The notes under the pieces were generated by a model. That model did no database searches. It was not told where the DNA came from and worked only from the letters and a program-made list of their open reading frames with translations. This document shows, piece after piece, positions 26,109-33,007 of a DNA stretch of 64,000 bases. Position 1 is the first letter of the stretch; the number at the start of each line of letters is the position of its first letter. The stretch comes from Paenibacillus alvei DSM 29 (GTDB taxonomy: Bacteria > Bacillota > Bacilli > Paenibacillales > Paenibacillaceae): contig NZ_AMBZ01000001.1 in assembly GCF_000293805.1 (NCBI RefSeq), positions 710,001 through 774,000 on the forward strand. Direction: 5' to 3'. The position numbers and the translations under genes were made by a program.

Positions 26109-26216
26109 TTAAATAAAGCAACTACAAGCTACGATAACCAACAAAATAAACAGAACCAGTATAACGGCTGTAGAAGTAAAATGATGATGATGACGGCGAT
26201 GTTCAAATTCACCCAT
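26109..26216 (-). CDS. YjcZ-family small sporulation protein, His-rich paralogue
   Basis: This second 35-residue gene has GGAGG 9 nt before its ATG. The head is basic and histidine-rich (MGEFEHRRHHHHFTST) instead of glycine-rich, and the tail AVILVLFILLVIVACSCFI nearly repeats the neighbour's hydrophobic helix. Both start with MGE. The two are a tandem duplication whose heads have diverged; four consecutive histidines could bind metal. Confidence 0.75.
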   Translation of the reverse strand: MGEFEHRRHHHHFTSTAVILVLFILLVIVACSCFI

Positions 26217-26272
26217 TGAAATAGCCTCCTTCCGCTAGTACATTCATATCATATTAGGGTTGTTAAATATAT

Positions 26273-26286
26273 GACTCGGCTGCGTC
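26273..26286 (-). promoter_or_regulatory. Conserved GAC-N8-GTC element upstream of YjcZ copy 2
   Basis: GACGCAGCCGAGTC on the minus strand lies 57 nt before the start codon, matching the element at 25992-26005 in 11 of 14 positions and in its ATAG flank. Confidence 0.45.
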
Positions 26287-26341
26287 CTATTCGCGTAGAA
26301 ATAATTCGAGCAAAGAGTTTATGATTACAAAAAAGAAGTCG

Positions 26342-26440
26342 TGAAGACAAGCAGCACAAAGTAAAGGGACAAGCCATATAGGTTTGTCCCTTTACTTGCA
26401 TGCGAGAAGAAGTACACCCCGGTTCATACGCTGCCTAAAT
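26342..26440. repeat. Duplicated intergenic segment A with terminator hairpin
   Basis: A 12-bp stem GTAAAGGGACAA/TTGTCCCTTTAC (26361-26372, 26384-26395) is followed by CATGCGAG and CCCCGGTTCATACGCTGCCTA. A near-identical block occurs at 27837-27935. The two copies flank the DUF2935 gene, so it sits in a directly repeated frame of about 1.5 kb. Confidence 0.75.
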
Positions 26441-26505
26441 CATAAAAATGATTTGTCATTATTATATATAAACAAAACGGCGTTTTTTACCTGGGAGGGG
26501 TGCTT

Positions 26506-27336
26506 TTGTCAAACGGATTTGTCATTCGTTCATTAGACGAAATCAGATTTTGGTCTCGAATCATGAAAGAGCATTCACTTTTTTTAAAACTAGGCTTTAG
26601 GTGTGAAGATACTCAGCTCATTCAAGAAGCGAATCATTTTTATGCTATTTTTGAATCAATTAAAGCCAGGTCTCACACCTTTGATGCTGAAGCAGATCCC
26701 CAGATCATTCTAAGATTCAATGCGGAAGTGCATTCAGCGGTCTCCCATATTTGGGCATTCAAACGAAAGGTCCTCGGCTTAATTTTACATTGTCAGTTGC
26801 CGGGACAGAACAATTTCCCTCTGCTTGTAGATCACGTCAGCAGAGAGGCTTTTTACTTTAGAAATCGCCTTGAACAACTCAATACTGGTAATTTAGACCC
26901 CCTACCAGATGCGATTATCAATGAAAATGTTTTTTTCTTAAGAATAATGGCGGATCATGCCAAGTTTATCGGTCATCTGCTCGATCCTTCTGAACGTAAG
27001 CTTGTTGAACAAGCACAACAATTCAGTCATGAATTCGATCAGTTATTATTTCAAGCAAGAGACTTGGATTCCATGCGGCCTCAATCTCAAACGGCTCCAC
27101 TTCTCGACCAATTTTTAGATCAAAATAGAGTTTCCGTTAAATCATTACGTGATTTCAAGAAAACAGCTCGCGAATTAATTGAAGCTTGTCGAATAAAAAG
27201 CATCATTCATCCACTGCTCGCCGATCATGTGTTCCGCGAAGCAGAAAGATTTCTGGTCATTATTGAAATGTTTGAAAGCACACTCACAGGAACTCCGGTG
27301 TCACCCCAACAAATGATGGAACTTGATGGACATTAA
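26506..27336 (+). CDS. DUF2935 domain-containing protein
   Basis: This 276-residue protein consists of two similar all-helical halves. Each has metal-ligand-like E/H patterns: RFWSRIMKEHSLFLKLGF, HVSREAFYFRNRL, then FLRIMADHAKFIGHLLDP and DHVFREAERFLVIIEMF. It matches the DUF2935 family of Bacillota, a ferritin-like bundle of unknown role often found in spore formers. I prefer the TTG at 26506, which lies 7 nt after GGGAGGGG; the GTG at 26500 overlaps that site. It is flanked by the duplicated segments A and B. Confidence 0.88.
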   Translation: MSNGFVIRSLDEIRFWSRIMKEHSLFLKLGFRCEDTQLIQEANHFYAIFESIKARSHTFDAEADPQIILRFNAEVHSAVSHIWAFKRKVLGLILHCQLPGQNNFPLLVDHVSREAFYFRNRLEQLNTGNLDPLPDAIINENVFFLRIMADHAKFIGHLLDPSERKLVEQAQQFSHEFDQLLFQARDLDSMRPQSQTAPLLDQFLDQNRVSVKSLRDFKKTARELIEACRIKSIIHPLLADHVFREAERFLVIIEMFESTLTGTPVSPQQMMELDGH

Positions 27337-27515
27337 ATCTATGCAATGCTTGCGCGGAATCGACGATTTGGCCATAGTCCATACGATCATTGTTGAAAAA
27401 ATATGGGATAAGCACTCCATCCGATTGAGTTAGCGAGTACAATAGTCTAATAAGCAAAAATGAAGAGATCACGCATGAGATCGTCAGCCTTCAATTTTTT
27501 GTTTATGCCGACTTA

Positions 27516-27671
27516 TTACAAGTCTGCATGGACATCCACATCCATGAAATCATAGTCCCGCAGGAATGTTTGAATCTGAATAACGTCCGAATCGCTAAGC
27601 TGTCGAGGCACGTCTGTCCGGACAAATACAAACAAGCTCGCAATTGTATTCGGTACTTTTGATCCTTGATC
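27516..27671 (-). other. Candidate short or broken open frame
   Basis: A 51-codon frame without a standard start reads VPNTIASLFVFVRTDVP, then DVIQIQTFLRDYDFMD and VDVHADL. The composition is protein-like and the preceding bases in another frame begin with GTG ACA GAG AGG GAA, so this could be a small gene with one frameshift. I do not recognise it. Confidence 0.25.
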
Positions 27672-28109
27672 CTATTACTGTTCTTGCCCTCTTCCCTCTC
27701 TGTCACATCACCCAAGTTAAGATCCCCCGGCCAGAGGGGAGAACCATCAATACATTCTTATTAATTTTATGTACAAATATCATTTCTGCAGTTTTTTCGG
27801 TTTTGTTGCCTGGTTGAACTACAAAACAGCAATTGTGAATACTACGAACAAGAAGTAATGCAAAAGGGACAAGCCATATAGGTTTGTCCCTTTTCTTCAT
27901 GCGAGTATACCCCGGTTCATGCGCTGCCTATATGCAGCCGTGTGTGCATCCCCGCCTTTTTCTATGTTTCATGCTATCACGCGAATACCGTCATGTGGTA
28001 CTCAACTTTGTATCAAGGTACTTTCCATACATGTTCACTTTCCGATCAATATCCCTTAATTTGCTTATCCTGTTTAAAAGAAATTGATGATTGTTAAGTT
28101 AACGAGCGT
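27672..28109. repeat. Gene-poor stretch containing duplicated segment B
   Basis: Positions 27837-27935 repeat segment A of 26342-26440, with hairpin AAAAGGGACAA/TTGTCCCTTTT at 27862-27894 and the same downstream CCCCGGTTCATGCGCTGCCTA. Before it, a 29-codon plus-strand frame from about 27769 (MYKYHFCSFFGFVAWLNYK) ends at the hairpin but lacks a convincing ribosome site. The rest holds nothing I can support. Confidence 0.6.
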
Positions 28110-28146
28110 GGCAGTGAACCTTGTCTATTAAATGAGGTTCACTGCC
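28110..28146 (-). terminator. Hairpin terminator of the small basic-peptide gene
   Basis: GGCAGTGAACCT (28110-28121) and AGGTTCACTGCC (28135-28146) form a perfect 12-bp stem 12 nt past the stop of the 30-codon frame. On the plus strand it is followed by AGAAACTATTTTTAGC, so it may act in both directions. Confidence 0.6.
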
Positions 28147-28157
28147 AGAAACTATTT

Positions 28158-28250
28158 TTAGCGGTGTCTTCTGTGCTTTCTACACTTAACTATTACTTTT
28201 TGTCCAGGTCTGAGGATCACAACAATCACCTTTTTATGACGATGTACCAT
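28158..28250 (-). CDS. Candidate 30-residue basic peptide
   Basis: An ATG at 28250, with AGGGGGGG about 8 nt upstream, opens MVHRHKKVIVVILRPGQKV, then IVKCRKHRRHR. About 40 percent of residues are Lys, Arg or His, with one Cys and a short hydrophobic stretch. A strong hairpin follows the stop at once. The gene-like signals suggest a real small protein near sporulation-type genes, but I know no family for it. Confidence 0.45.
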   Translation of the reverse strand: MVHRHKKVIVVILRPGQKVIVKCRKHRRHR

Positions 28251-28443
28251 GCAGCATCCCCCCCTTCGAAGAAGAGTTAATACATAATATGCAGGTCGCT
28301 AAAAATGAAGTGTGCTAACAAGCAAATGGAATGGCTCAATTTTATTCAATTAGCTCCAATCGCGAGCGAGCCGTTTCTCCTTCCTACAAAGTGGAAAACC
28401 CCACTTTATCTGAATAAAGGGTAGATGAATGGTAGATGAAGCT

Positions 28444-28551
28444 CCTAAAAAGGGAAAAAGCGCGATCTCCGATTGCTCGGAAACCGCGCCGTTATCGACA
28501 TTACATGGTGCTGGAGAAGGGAATTGAACCCCCGACCCACGCATTACGAAT
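28444..28551. repeat. 108-bp direct repeat, left copy (attachment site)
   Basis: This is identical over 108 bp to 32059-32166. It contains the tRNA terminator and the 3' 46 nt of tRNA-Thr, ending inside the anticodon loop, the usual crossover point for tyrosine integrases. It marks the left boundary of the insertion. Confidence 0.88.
28506..28551 (-). pseudogene. Displaced 3' half of tRNA-Thr
   Basis: The last 46 nt of the tRNA, with T-arm, acceptor strand and CCA, are perfect. The 5' half is absent and the sequence departs after ATTCGTAATGCG (minus strand). This is the original 3' end pushed away by the insertion. Confidence 0.85.
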
Positions 28552-28786
28552 CGTTTACCGATAATCCTCGTTAATCCCAGATGATCTTCTATGCGGCTTT
28601 AGCTGTGTGTTATTCATTTGAAGTATTTGGCCACATAACCATCATAAAGCACAAGTCTAAGAACTTATTATCTTTAAAATCAAATATGTAAGCAACATCC
28701 CTTTCGACTATATACAGTTAGCGTAAGCTTTATGGGTGCACCAGTTGCCGGGAGTCTTTTGATACTGACAAAGTAAAATTCCCCCT

Positions 28787-28927
28787 TCACGATTTGCCGG
28801 ATTTACTAACACCTCCAAAAATAACAATCAGTAATCCGATAAACCCAAAAATCAAAGCTACTAAATCCATTCCTGATGTGCACAACTTAAACAAAATTGA
28901 AAAAAGAATTATACCAATACCTACCAT
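28787..28927 (-). CDS. Small membrane protein of the island operon (46 aa)
   Basis: This small gene starts 10 nt after the secreted-protein stop, with AGGAAAAG 4-5 nt before its ATG. The peptide MVGIGIILFSILFKLCTSGM continues DLVALIFGFIGLLIVIFGGV and ends KSGKS. It has two short hydrophobic helices and a basic tail. No family is recognised. Position and size suggest an accessory or immunity-like membrane peptide for the two secreted products. Confidence 0.65.
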   Translation of the reverse strand: MVGIGIILFSILFKLCTSGMDLVALIFGFIGLLIVIFGGVSKSGKS

Positions 28928-28937
28928 AAGTCTTTTC

Positions 28938-29675
28938 CTAAAAAACACTGAATTTAATATAGGTTACAGGACGGTATACTCTGTTATTAACGTAAACATC
29001 CCCGTTTTCACTAAAGGAAGTAGCCCAGGAAGTTCCACTAACTTTCATTCCTGCAAAAGATGCTCCAGCTACATTATCTTTTATGGGTTGAGATTGCCAT
29101 GATCCTGAAGTAGAACTACCCGATACACCTGGGGGCCATGATACTGTAACACCTATTCCACTTACGGAAATATTTTGATTTAATACTATGTAGCTCGCAT
29201 TTCCGCTACCGTTCCAAGCCGAGGATTGACCTCCTTCAAAATTGTTATCCCAGTTACCGGCAGTATTTATTTTCCATGCATATGACATTGCATTACCATC
29301 TGTTTGAGTATCATTTTGATACTCCGATTCTCCCGGCAGTAAACCAACCGGCTGAAAGACTGCCCCTGTATCGCCAGTTAATTTATTTATATACGACATG
29401 GCCGCCTGTCGGTATGAAGGATCTTCCACATCAAAACCGTATACCGTAACACCGTTGTCATTATATTGTTTAAGCGTGAATTCTTTGCTTTCAGTGCTTG
29501 TTGTTGCTAAACTTCTTGTTGTTTCATTTGTTGCTTTATTCGTGACTGTAAGCCGAACCATTTCTTCTGAAATTAGCTGAGTCTCATTAGTGTCAGTGCT
29601 AGCAAAAACTGAACCCGGAACCATCAAAACGGTACCTAAAGCTAATGCTGATAACGTCTTAGAAAATTTCTTCAA
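28938..29675 (-). CDS. Secreted protein of the island operon, unknown function
   Basis: A signal peptide (KKFSKTLSALALGTVLMVPGSVFA) is followed by about 220 residues. The first part is charged and Thr-rich; the second is rich in Gly, Ser, Trp and Asn with beta-strand character (WDNNFEGGQSSAWNGSGNAS, ISVSGIGVTVSWPPGVSG, GTSWATSFSENGDVYVNN). There is no cysteine in the mature part. The TTG at 29675 lies 9 nt after AAAGGA; the ATG at 29684 abuts that site, so I prefer TTG. It follows the lipoprotein gene by only a few nt. The strand-rich C-terminus suggests a secreted toxin, adhesin or bacteriocin-like protein, but I cannot name it. Confidence 0.78.
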   Translation of the reverse strand: MKKFSKTLSALALGTVLMVPGSVFASTDTNETQLISEEMVRLTVTNKATNETTRSLATTSTESKEFTLKQYNDNGVTVYGFDVEDPSYRQAAMSYINKLTGDTGAVFQPVGLLPGESEYQNDTQTDGNAMSYAWKINTAGNWDNNFEGGQSSAWNGSGNASYIVLNQNISVSGIGVTVSWPPGVSGSSTSGSWQSQPIKDNVAGASFAGMKVSGTSWATSFSENGDVYVNNRVYRPVTYIKFSVF

Positions 29676-29690
29676 AATAATCATTCCTTT

Positions 29691-31475
29691 TCATTTTTGA
29701 TAGATAACCTTTTGCAGAAACAGCGCATCGTAGGTACTTCGGAAACTTACTACGTCCTCAGTGGCATCACCTCCTTTAAATAGGCCAGATGTATGTTGTG
29801 CATTAATCAGTGTGTCTCCCACAATTTTTGTTACATTATTTGGAATCTTATAATCCAAATCCTGCAAAAGATTTAATGCCTTACTCTGTACATGCAATTT
29901 ATTACTCAAATCAAGGTCATTAAGATGTACTATATTACTAATTATCTCGTTACATAAAGGTTTGATTTCATCCCGATCCGGATTAATTAAGTTTATAAAT
30001 GTAGCGAGTTCAATTAAGTTCATAGTATTTTGAGGCACGTTGTCGATCTCAGTAAAACTATCAATCATTTCATCTACTTGTGTTTTACTAAATGACCAAT
30101 TTCGTTCTAAAATTTCTAAAGCACGTATAATAGCATTGACATATGGCAACTTCTTTGCTGTTAAAGTTTCTTTAGCTAATATATCATCCATGGATGAAAA
30201 TAATCCGTCTACTAGTTCTTGCTTTTTATTGTCTATGATGTGCAACAAATTATGTTTCTGCAGTAATTCCAAAAAGTTATTTATGACTATTGGATCGCTC
30301 TGAAAAATATCATCTCTTTTTTCATAGAGATACAAATCAATACTATTAGGAGATTCTATTTCTAAAACATTGGTTATTGCATCTACAAAATAGGTATCAA
30401 CAAAGTTCGATTCAGTATATCCTGGGGTAATGTATGTTGATTCATCCAGCAAGAATGAATTATATACATCGAATACATCACTGAAATTCGGACTGGTTTT
30501 AAAATCATAACCTGCTAATTTTAAGGAGTATATTGCAGCATATAAGCCTAAGGGATCATAGGCCTGTATGACTCCATCTTTAATTTCATTTTCATCAGTG
30601 ATACTGTCTATTATTAGATCGTGATAATCTGAGCTATCGATATTCAATAATAAACTAAAATCCAAATAATCCATTAAATATATAGGTAAATAAACTTCAT
30701 TGCATTTAATTAATTCTGCTATATTGTCTAAATCATTCTCAAACATAGTCTTTACCAGATCAGATGATATTTTTGATAACTCTATGTGATGAGATTGCAT
30801 CAATTTCATCATCATTACATAAGCGCTAGAATTTTTTCTAGTAATAGTATTAGGTTGTAGCAACTCTGTTGATGCTTCTTTTAACCATTTGTCAACAGAT
30901 TTTGTTTTTAAATTTAGCAATGCAGCTACTTGCTCAACTAAAAATGTTGGATACATATTTTCTGCATATATTTCACTGTTATTACTATTAGGCAAACGGT
31001 AACATCCAATTCTATCGTCGTACAAAGAATCAAAATACTTAGAGATATTCTCCTTTGCTAAATCAGATATACCTTCTAAATCATTAACTAGCATTACTGT
31101 GGTAAAAATATCTGTAAGATCCATCGCTGATTCATTTTCAAATTTCCTCAAAAAATCTGGTGTCATTGTTATGTAATCATCAATAGAAATTAACCCCGAA
31201 TTTTTTTGGGCTTCACGAATATAATATGTCGCAAAGGAACTGATTTGATTAGAATATTCAGCATTCGCAAATCTATACCCAAAATCCGACATTTTACTGC
31301 GCTCAATTTGCTCGACAATTCCTTTTGTATTTATAGTTAATAGTTCTGGCAAAATGTTACCGCTTTCATAACTAAATGAGTTTAATTTTGCAGTACAACC
31401 AACAAGAGATAAACTTAATAAAAATAAAACTATTCTAAAAAAATGTTTATTACTATTTTTTCGAGCATATCCCAT
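29691..31475 (-). CDS. Large lipoprotein of the island operon, unknown function
   Basis: A lipoprotein signal (IVLFLLSLSLVGC) is followed by about 568 residues of alpha-helical, Leu/Asn/Asp-rich sequence. Some segments look like an alpha/alpha-toroid (terpene-cyclase or prenyltransferase-like repeats): DRIGCYRLPNSNNSEIYAEN, YDPLGLYAAIYSLKLAGYDF and TSGLFKGGDATEDVVSFRST. This fold suggestion is weak and needs a structure prediction. It is first in the operon; GTG at 31484 or ATG at 31475 could start it, with AGGGA upstream. Codon use is AT-rich, unlike the flanking genes. Confidence 0.75.
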   Translation of the reverse strand: MGYARKNSNKHFFRIVLFLLSLSLVGCTAKLNSFSYESGNILPELLTINTKGIVEQIERSKMSDFGYRFANAEYSNQISSFATYYIREAQKNSGLISIDDYITMTPDFLRKFENESAMDLTDIFTTVMLVNDLEGISDLAKENISKYFDSLYDDRIGCYRLPNSNNSEIYAENMYPTFLVEQVAALLNLKTKSVDKWLKEASTELLQPNTITRKNSSAYVMMMKLMQSHHIELSKISSDLVKTMFENDLDNIAELIKCNEVYLPIYLMDYLDFSLLLNIDSSDYHDLIIDSITDENEIKDGVIQAYDPLGLYAAIYSLKLAGYDFKTSPNFSDVFDVYNSFLLDESTYITPGYTESNFVDTYFVDAITNVLEIESPNSIDLYLYEKRDDIFQSDPIVINNFLELLQKHNLLHIIDNKKQELVDGLFSSMDDILAKETLTAKKLPYVNAIIRALEILERNWSFSKTQVDEMIDSFTEIDNVPQNTMNLIELATFINLINPDRDEIKPLCNEIISNIVHLNDLDLSNKLHVQSKALNLLQDLDYKIPNNVTKIVGDTLINAQHTSGLFKGGDATEDVVSFRSTYDALFLQKVIYQK

Positions 31476-31741
31476 TGTGTTCACGTCCCTATTTGCATTC
31501 TTCTAATAAGATTACTTACTGCTTTAGTAAGCACCAAAACAGTAGAACTGAACCATAAAAAATCTCACAGCCTCACTCCCAATTCTGAATATATTAAATA
31601 ATCTATACCAAGCTTTAAAGCTTTAGTTAATATTTCTTTTAAACAAAAAATAGAGGAGATTAGCTCATATAATGAACTAACCATCCTCTATTTACGTTAC
31701 TAAAATTACCCCGGTCTAATACTTTTTTTCTTCAACATCAA
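31476..31741 (-). terminator. Island promoter region with a long inverted repeat
   Basis: The 266-nt gap should hold the operon promoter. At 31648-31693 AAATAGAGGA and TCCTCTATTT enclose an inner TTAG..CTAA stem, followed on the minus strand by TTTTTTG. This is a terminator that would shield the operon from transcription entering from the tRNA side. Confidence 0.6.
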
Positions 31742-32011
31742 AAACTCAAGAATGAAGCTACGCATAAGGAAAATATCGAAATCGAAGGTACGCCCGTTAA
31801 CCAAAGGAATCTGATGCGCAATTATTATCGAATCATAAAAGAAATCTAAAAAGATTATCCGGACTTCCCTAAAATACGATTCCATGATCTTCGGCATACT
31901 CATGCCACACTATTACTCAAGGCGGAAATACATCCAAAAATGATTAATGTTACCTTGGACACATACTCGCATGTACTACCAAATCTTCAAGAAGCCGTAC
32001 TTAAAAACTAA
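31742..32011 (+). pseudogene. Tyrosine-type integrase, C-terminal remnant
   Basis: The frame reads NQRNLMRNYYRIIKEI, a stop at 31847-31849, then KDYPDFPKIRFHDLRHTHAT and TLDTYSHVLPNLQEAVLKN up to the stop at 32009. The catalytic R and H of HDLRHTHA and the nucleophilic Tyr of DTYSHV are preserved. The segment that normally lies between them (with the xLGHxS box) is missing: HPKMIN runs straight into VTLDTY. The N-terminal two thirds are gone. It lies beside the attachment site, as expected of the integrase that made the insertion. Confidence 0.85.
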
Positions 32012-32058
32012 AACTTCACTTTACTAGACTAAAGGTTAGAAAAAATGTTAGAAGACGC

Positions 32059-32166
32059 CCTAAAAAGGGAAAAAGCGCGATCTCCGATTGCTCGGAAACC
32101 GCGCCGTTATCGACATTACATGGTGCTGGAGAAGGGAATTGAACCCCCGACCCACGCATTACGAAT
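32059..32166. repeat. 108-bp direct repeat, right copy (attachment site)
   Basis: This copy overlaps the 3' half of the intact tRNA-Thr gene and is identical to 28444-28551. The right end of the insertion lies within or at the edge of this repeat. Confidence 0.88.
32075..32104 (-). terminator. Terminator of the tRNA-Thr gene
   Basis: GCGCGATCTCCGA (32075-32087) and TCGGAAACCGCGC (32092-32104) form a stem with two mismatches, with TTTTTCCC following on the minus strand, 16 nt past the tRNA. The same terminator is present in the copies at 28460 and 25621. Confidence 0.85.
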
Positions 32167-32195
32167 GCGTTGCTCTACCCCTGAGCTACACCAGC
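32121..32195 (-). tRNA. tRNA-Thr (anticodon CGT)
   Basis: The 75-nt sequence folds as a cloverleaf: acceptor GCTGGTG with CTCCAGC (one T-T mismatch), D-arm GCTC/GAGC, anticodon arm ACGCA-TTCGTAA-TGCGT with CGT at 34-36, T-loop TTCAATT, and an encoded CCA. It reads ACG threonine codons. The acceptor mismatch and two G-T pairs in the T-stem may be a mark left by the inserted element's version of the 3' half. Confidence 0.93.
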
Positions 32196-32273
32196 AAATT
32201 TTGTTAACACCAAATATTATAGAGAAGTTGAAAATTTGTTTCAACCCTAAAATAAAATTACCTATATTTACTA

Positions 32274-32329
32274 TATGGTGCTGCAGAGGTATTCTAGAAC
32301 GATAATCCGCTCCTTCATGCAGCACCATA
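32274..32329. repeat. Inverted repeat between tRNA-Thr and the fRMsr gene
   Basis: TATGGTGCTGCA (32274-32285) and TGCAGCACCATA (32318-32329) are perfect 12-nt inverted copies 32 nt apart. There is no strong T-run on either side. It could be a weak terminator of the fRMsr gene (minus strand) or the remnant of a small mobile sequence. Confidence 0.5.
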
Positions 32330-32357
32330 CCCTATTTTATGCATCCACTCATATTTT

Positions 32358-32849
32358 CTATAGTTTGCTTTCGGCTAAAATAGCGCTCACCAGTTGCTCC
32401 AACGCTTCCTGATCCTGTTCGTTGAAGCGATCCGTAATCGGGCTATCGATATCCAACACACCGATGCACTTGCCCTCCTTCATCAGAGGGACGACAATTT
32501 CAGAGCGTGAAGCCGCATCACAGGCAATATGTCCGGGGAATGCATGGACATCCGGAACGATTACTGTGCGCTGTTCCTTCGCTGCTGCCCCACATACTCC
32601 TCGTCCAAGTGGAATTCGAACACATGCCGGCAGCCCTTGAAACGGCCCAAGCACAAGCTCCCCTCGCTCATCATCCATCAGATAGAATCCAGCCCAGTTA
32701 ATGTCCTTCAGCCCCTGCCATAATAGCGCGGACGCATTGGACAAATTGGCAATAAAATTCGGCTCTCCTGCAATTAATGCGGACAGCTGCCCAATAATAA
32801 CCGGATAATCCTTATCCCGCTCGCCTGTATAAAGTGTTTGTGTGAACAT
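32358..32849 (-). CDS. Free methionine-(R)-sulfoxide reductase (GAF domain, YtsP-like)
   Basis: This 163-residue single GAF domain carries the three cysteines that define fRMsr: C76 (GLPACVRIP), C86 (GRGVCGAAA) and C110 (GHIACDAASRSEIVVP). The enzyme reduces free methionine-R-sulfoxide, complementing MsrA and MsrB. The start is the ATG at 32849, with GGAGGCGG 4 nt upstream. It is monocistronic and divergent from the hydrolase gene. Confidence 0.93.
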   Translation of the reverse strand: MFTQTLYTGERDKDYPVIIGQLSALIAGEPNFIANLSNASALLWQGLKDINWAGFYLMDDERGELVLGPFQGLPACVRIPLGRGVCGAAAKEQRTVIVPDVHAFPGHIACDAASRSEIVVPLMKEGKCIGVLDIDSPITDRFNEQDQEALEQLVSAILAESKL

Positions 32850-33007
32850 CTGACCGCCTCCTATTTTCGTATTTGTAATGTATCATACCATAGTCAGGCG
32901 ATTTCGGCGCAACGCCCTGTTCAGAAAATAACGTGGCTTTCGTTTCAAAGCTCTCGATATAATGTAAGTAAAGGATAACGGAACAATAGCCGATAAGGAG
33001 GCTTCTC

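Larger units (their letters stand above)
28552..32166. mobile_element. Decayed integrative element in tRNA-Thr(CGT)
   Basis: The segment of 3.6 kb is bounded by 108-bp direct repeats, is visibly more AT-rich than its neighbours, and carries the tail of a tyrosine integrase next to the intact tRNA. That is the standard architecture of a genomic island or prophage remnant that rebuilt the tRNA 3' end on insertion. Cargo is a three-gene operon on the minus strand (lipoprotein, secreted protein, small membrane protein). The integrase has a stop and an internal deletion, so the element cannot move by itself. The region from 28552 to 28786 holds only degenerate sequence. Confidence 0.82.

Noticed and set aside
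27703-27900. 65-codon minus-strand frame beginning MKKRDKPIWLVPF
   Set aside because: It is read through the terminator hairpin of duplicated segment B and is not preserved in segment A.
28680-28796. 36-codon frame overlapping the 46-aa gene stop, containing LPATG
   Set aside because: GTG start without a ribosome site; the LPATG is not near a hydrophobic C-terminus, so it is not a sortase signal.
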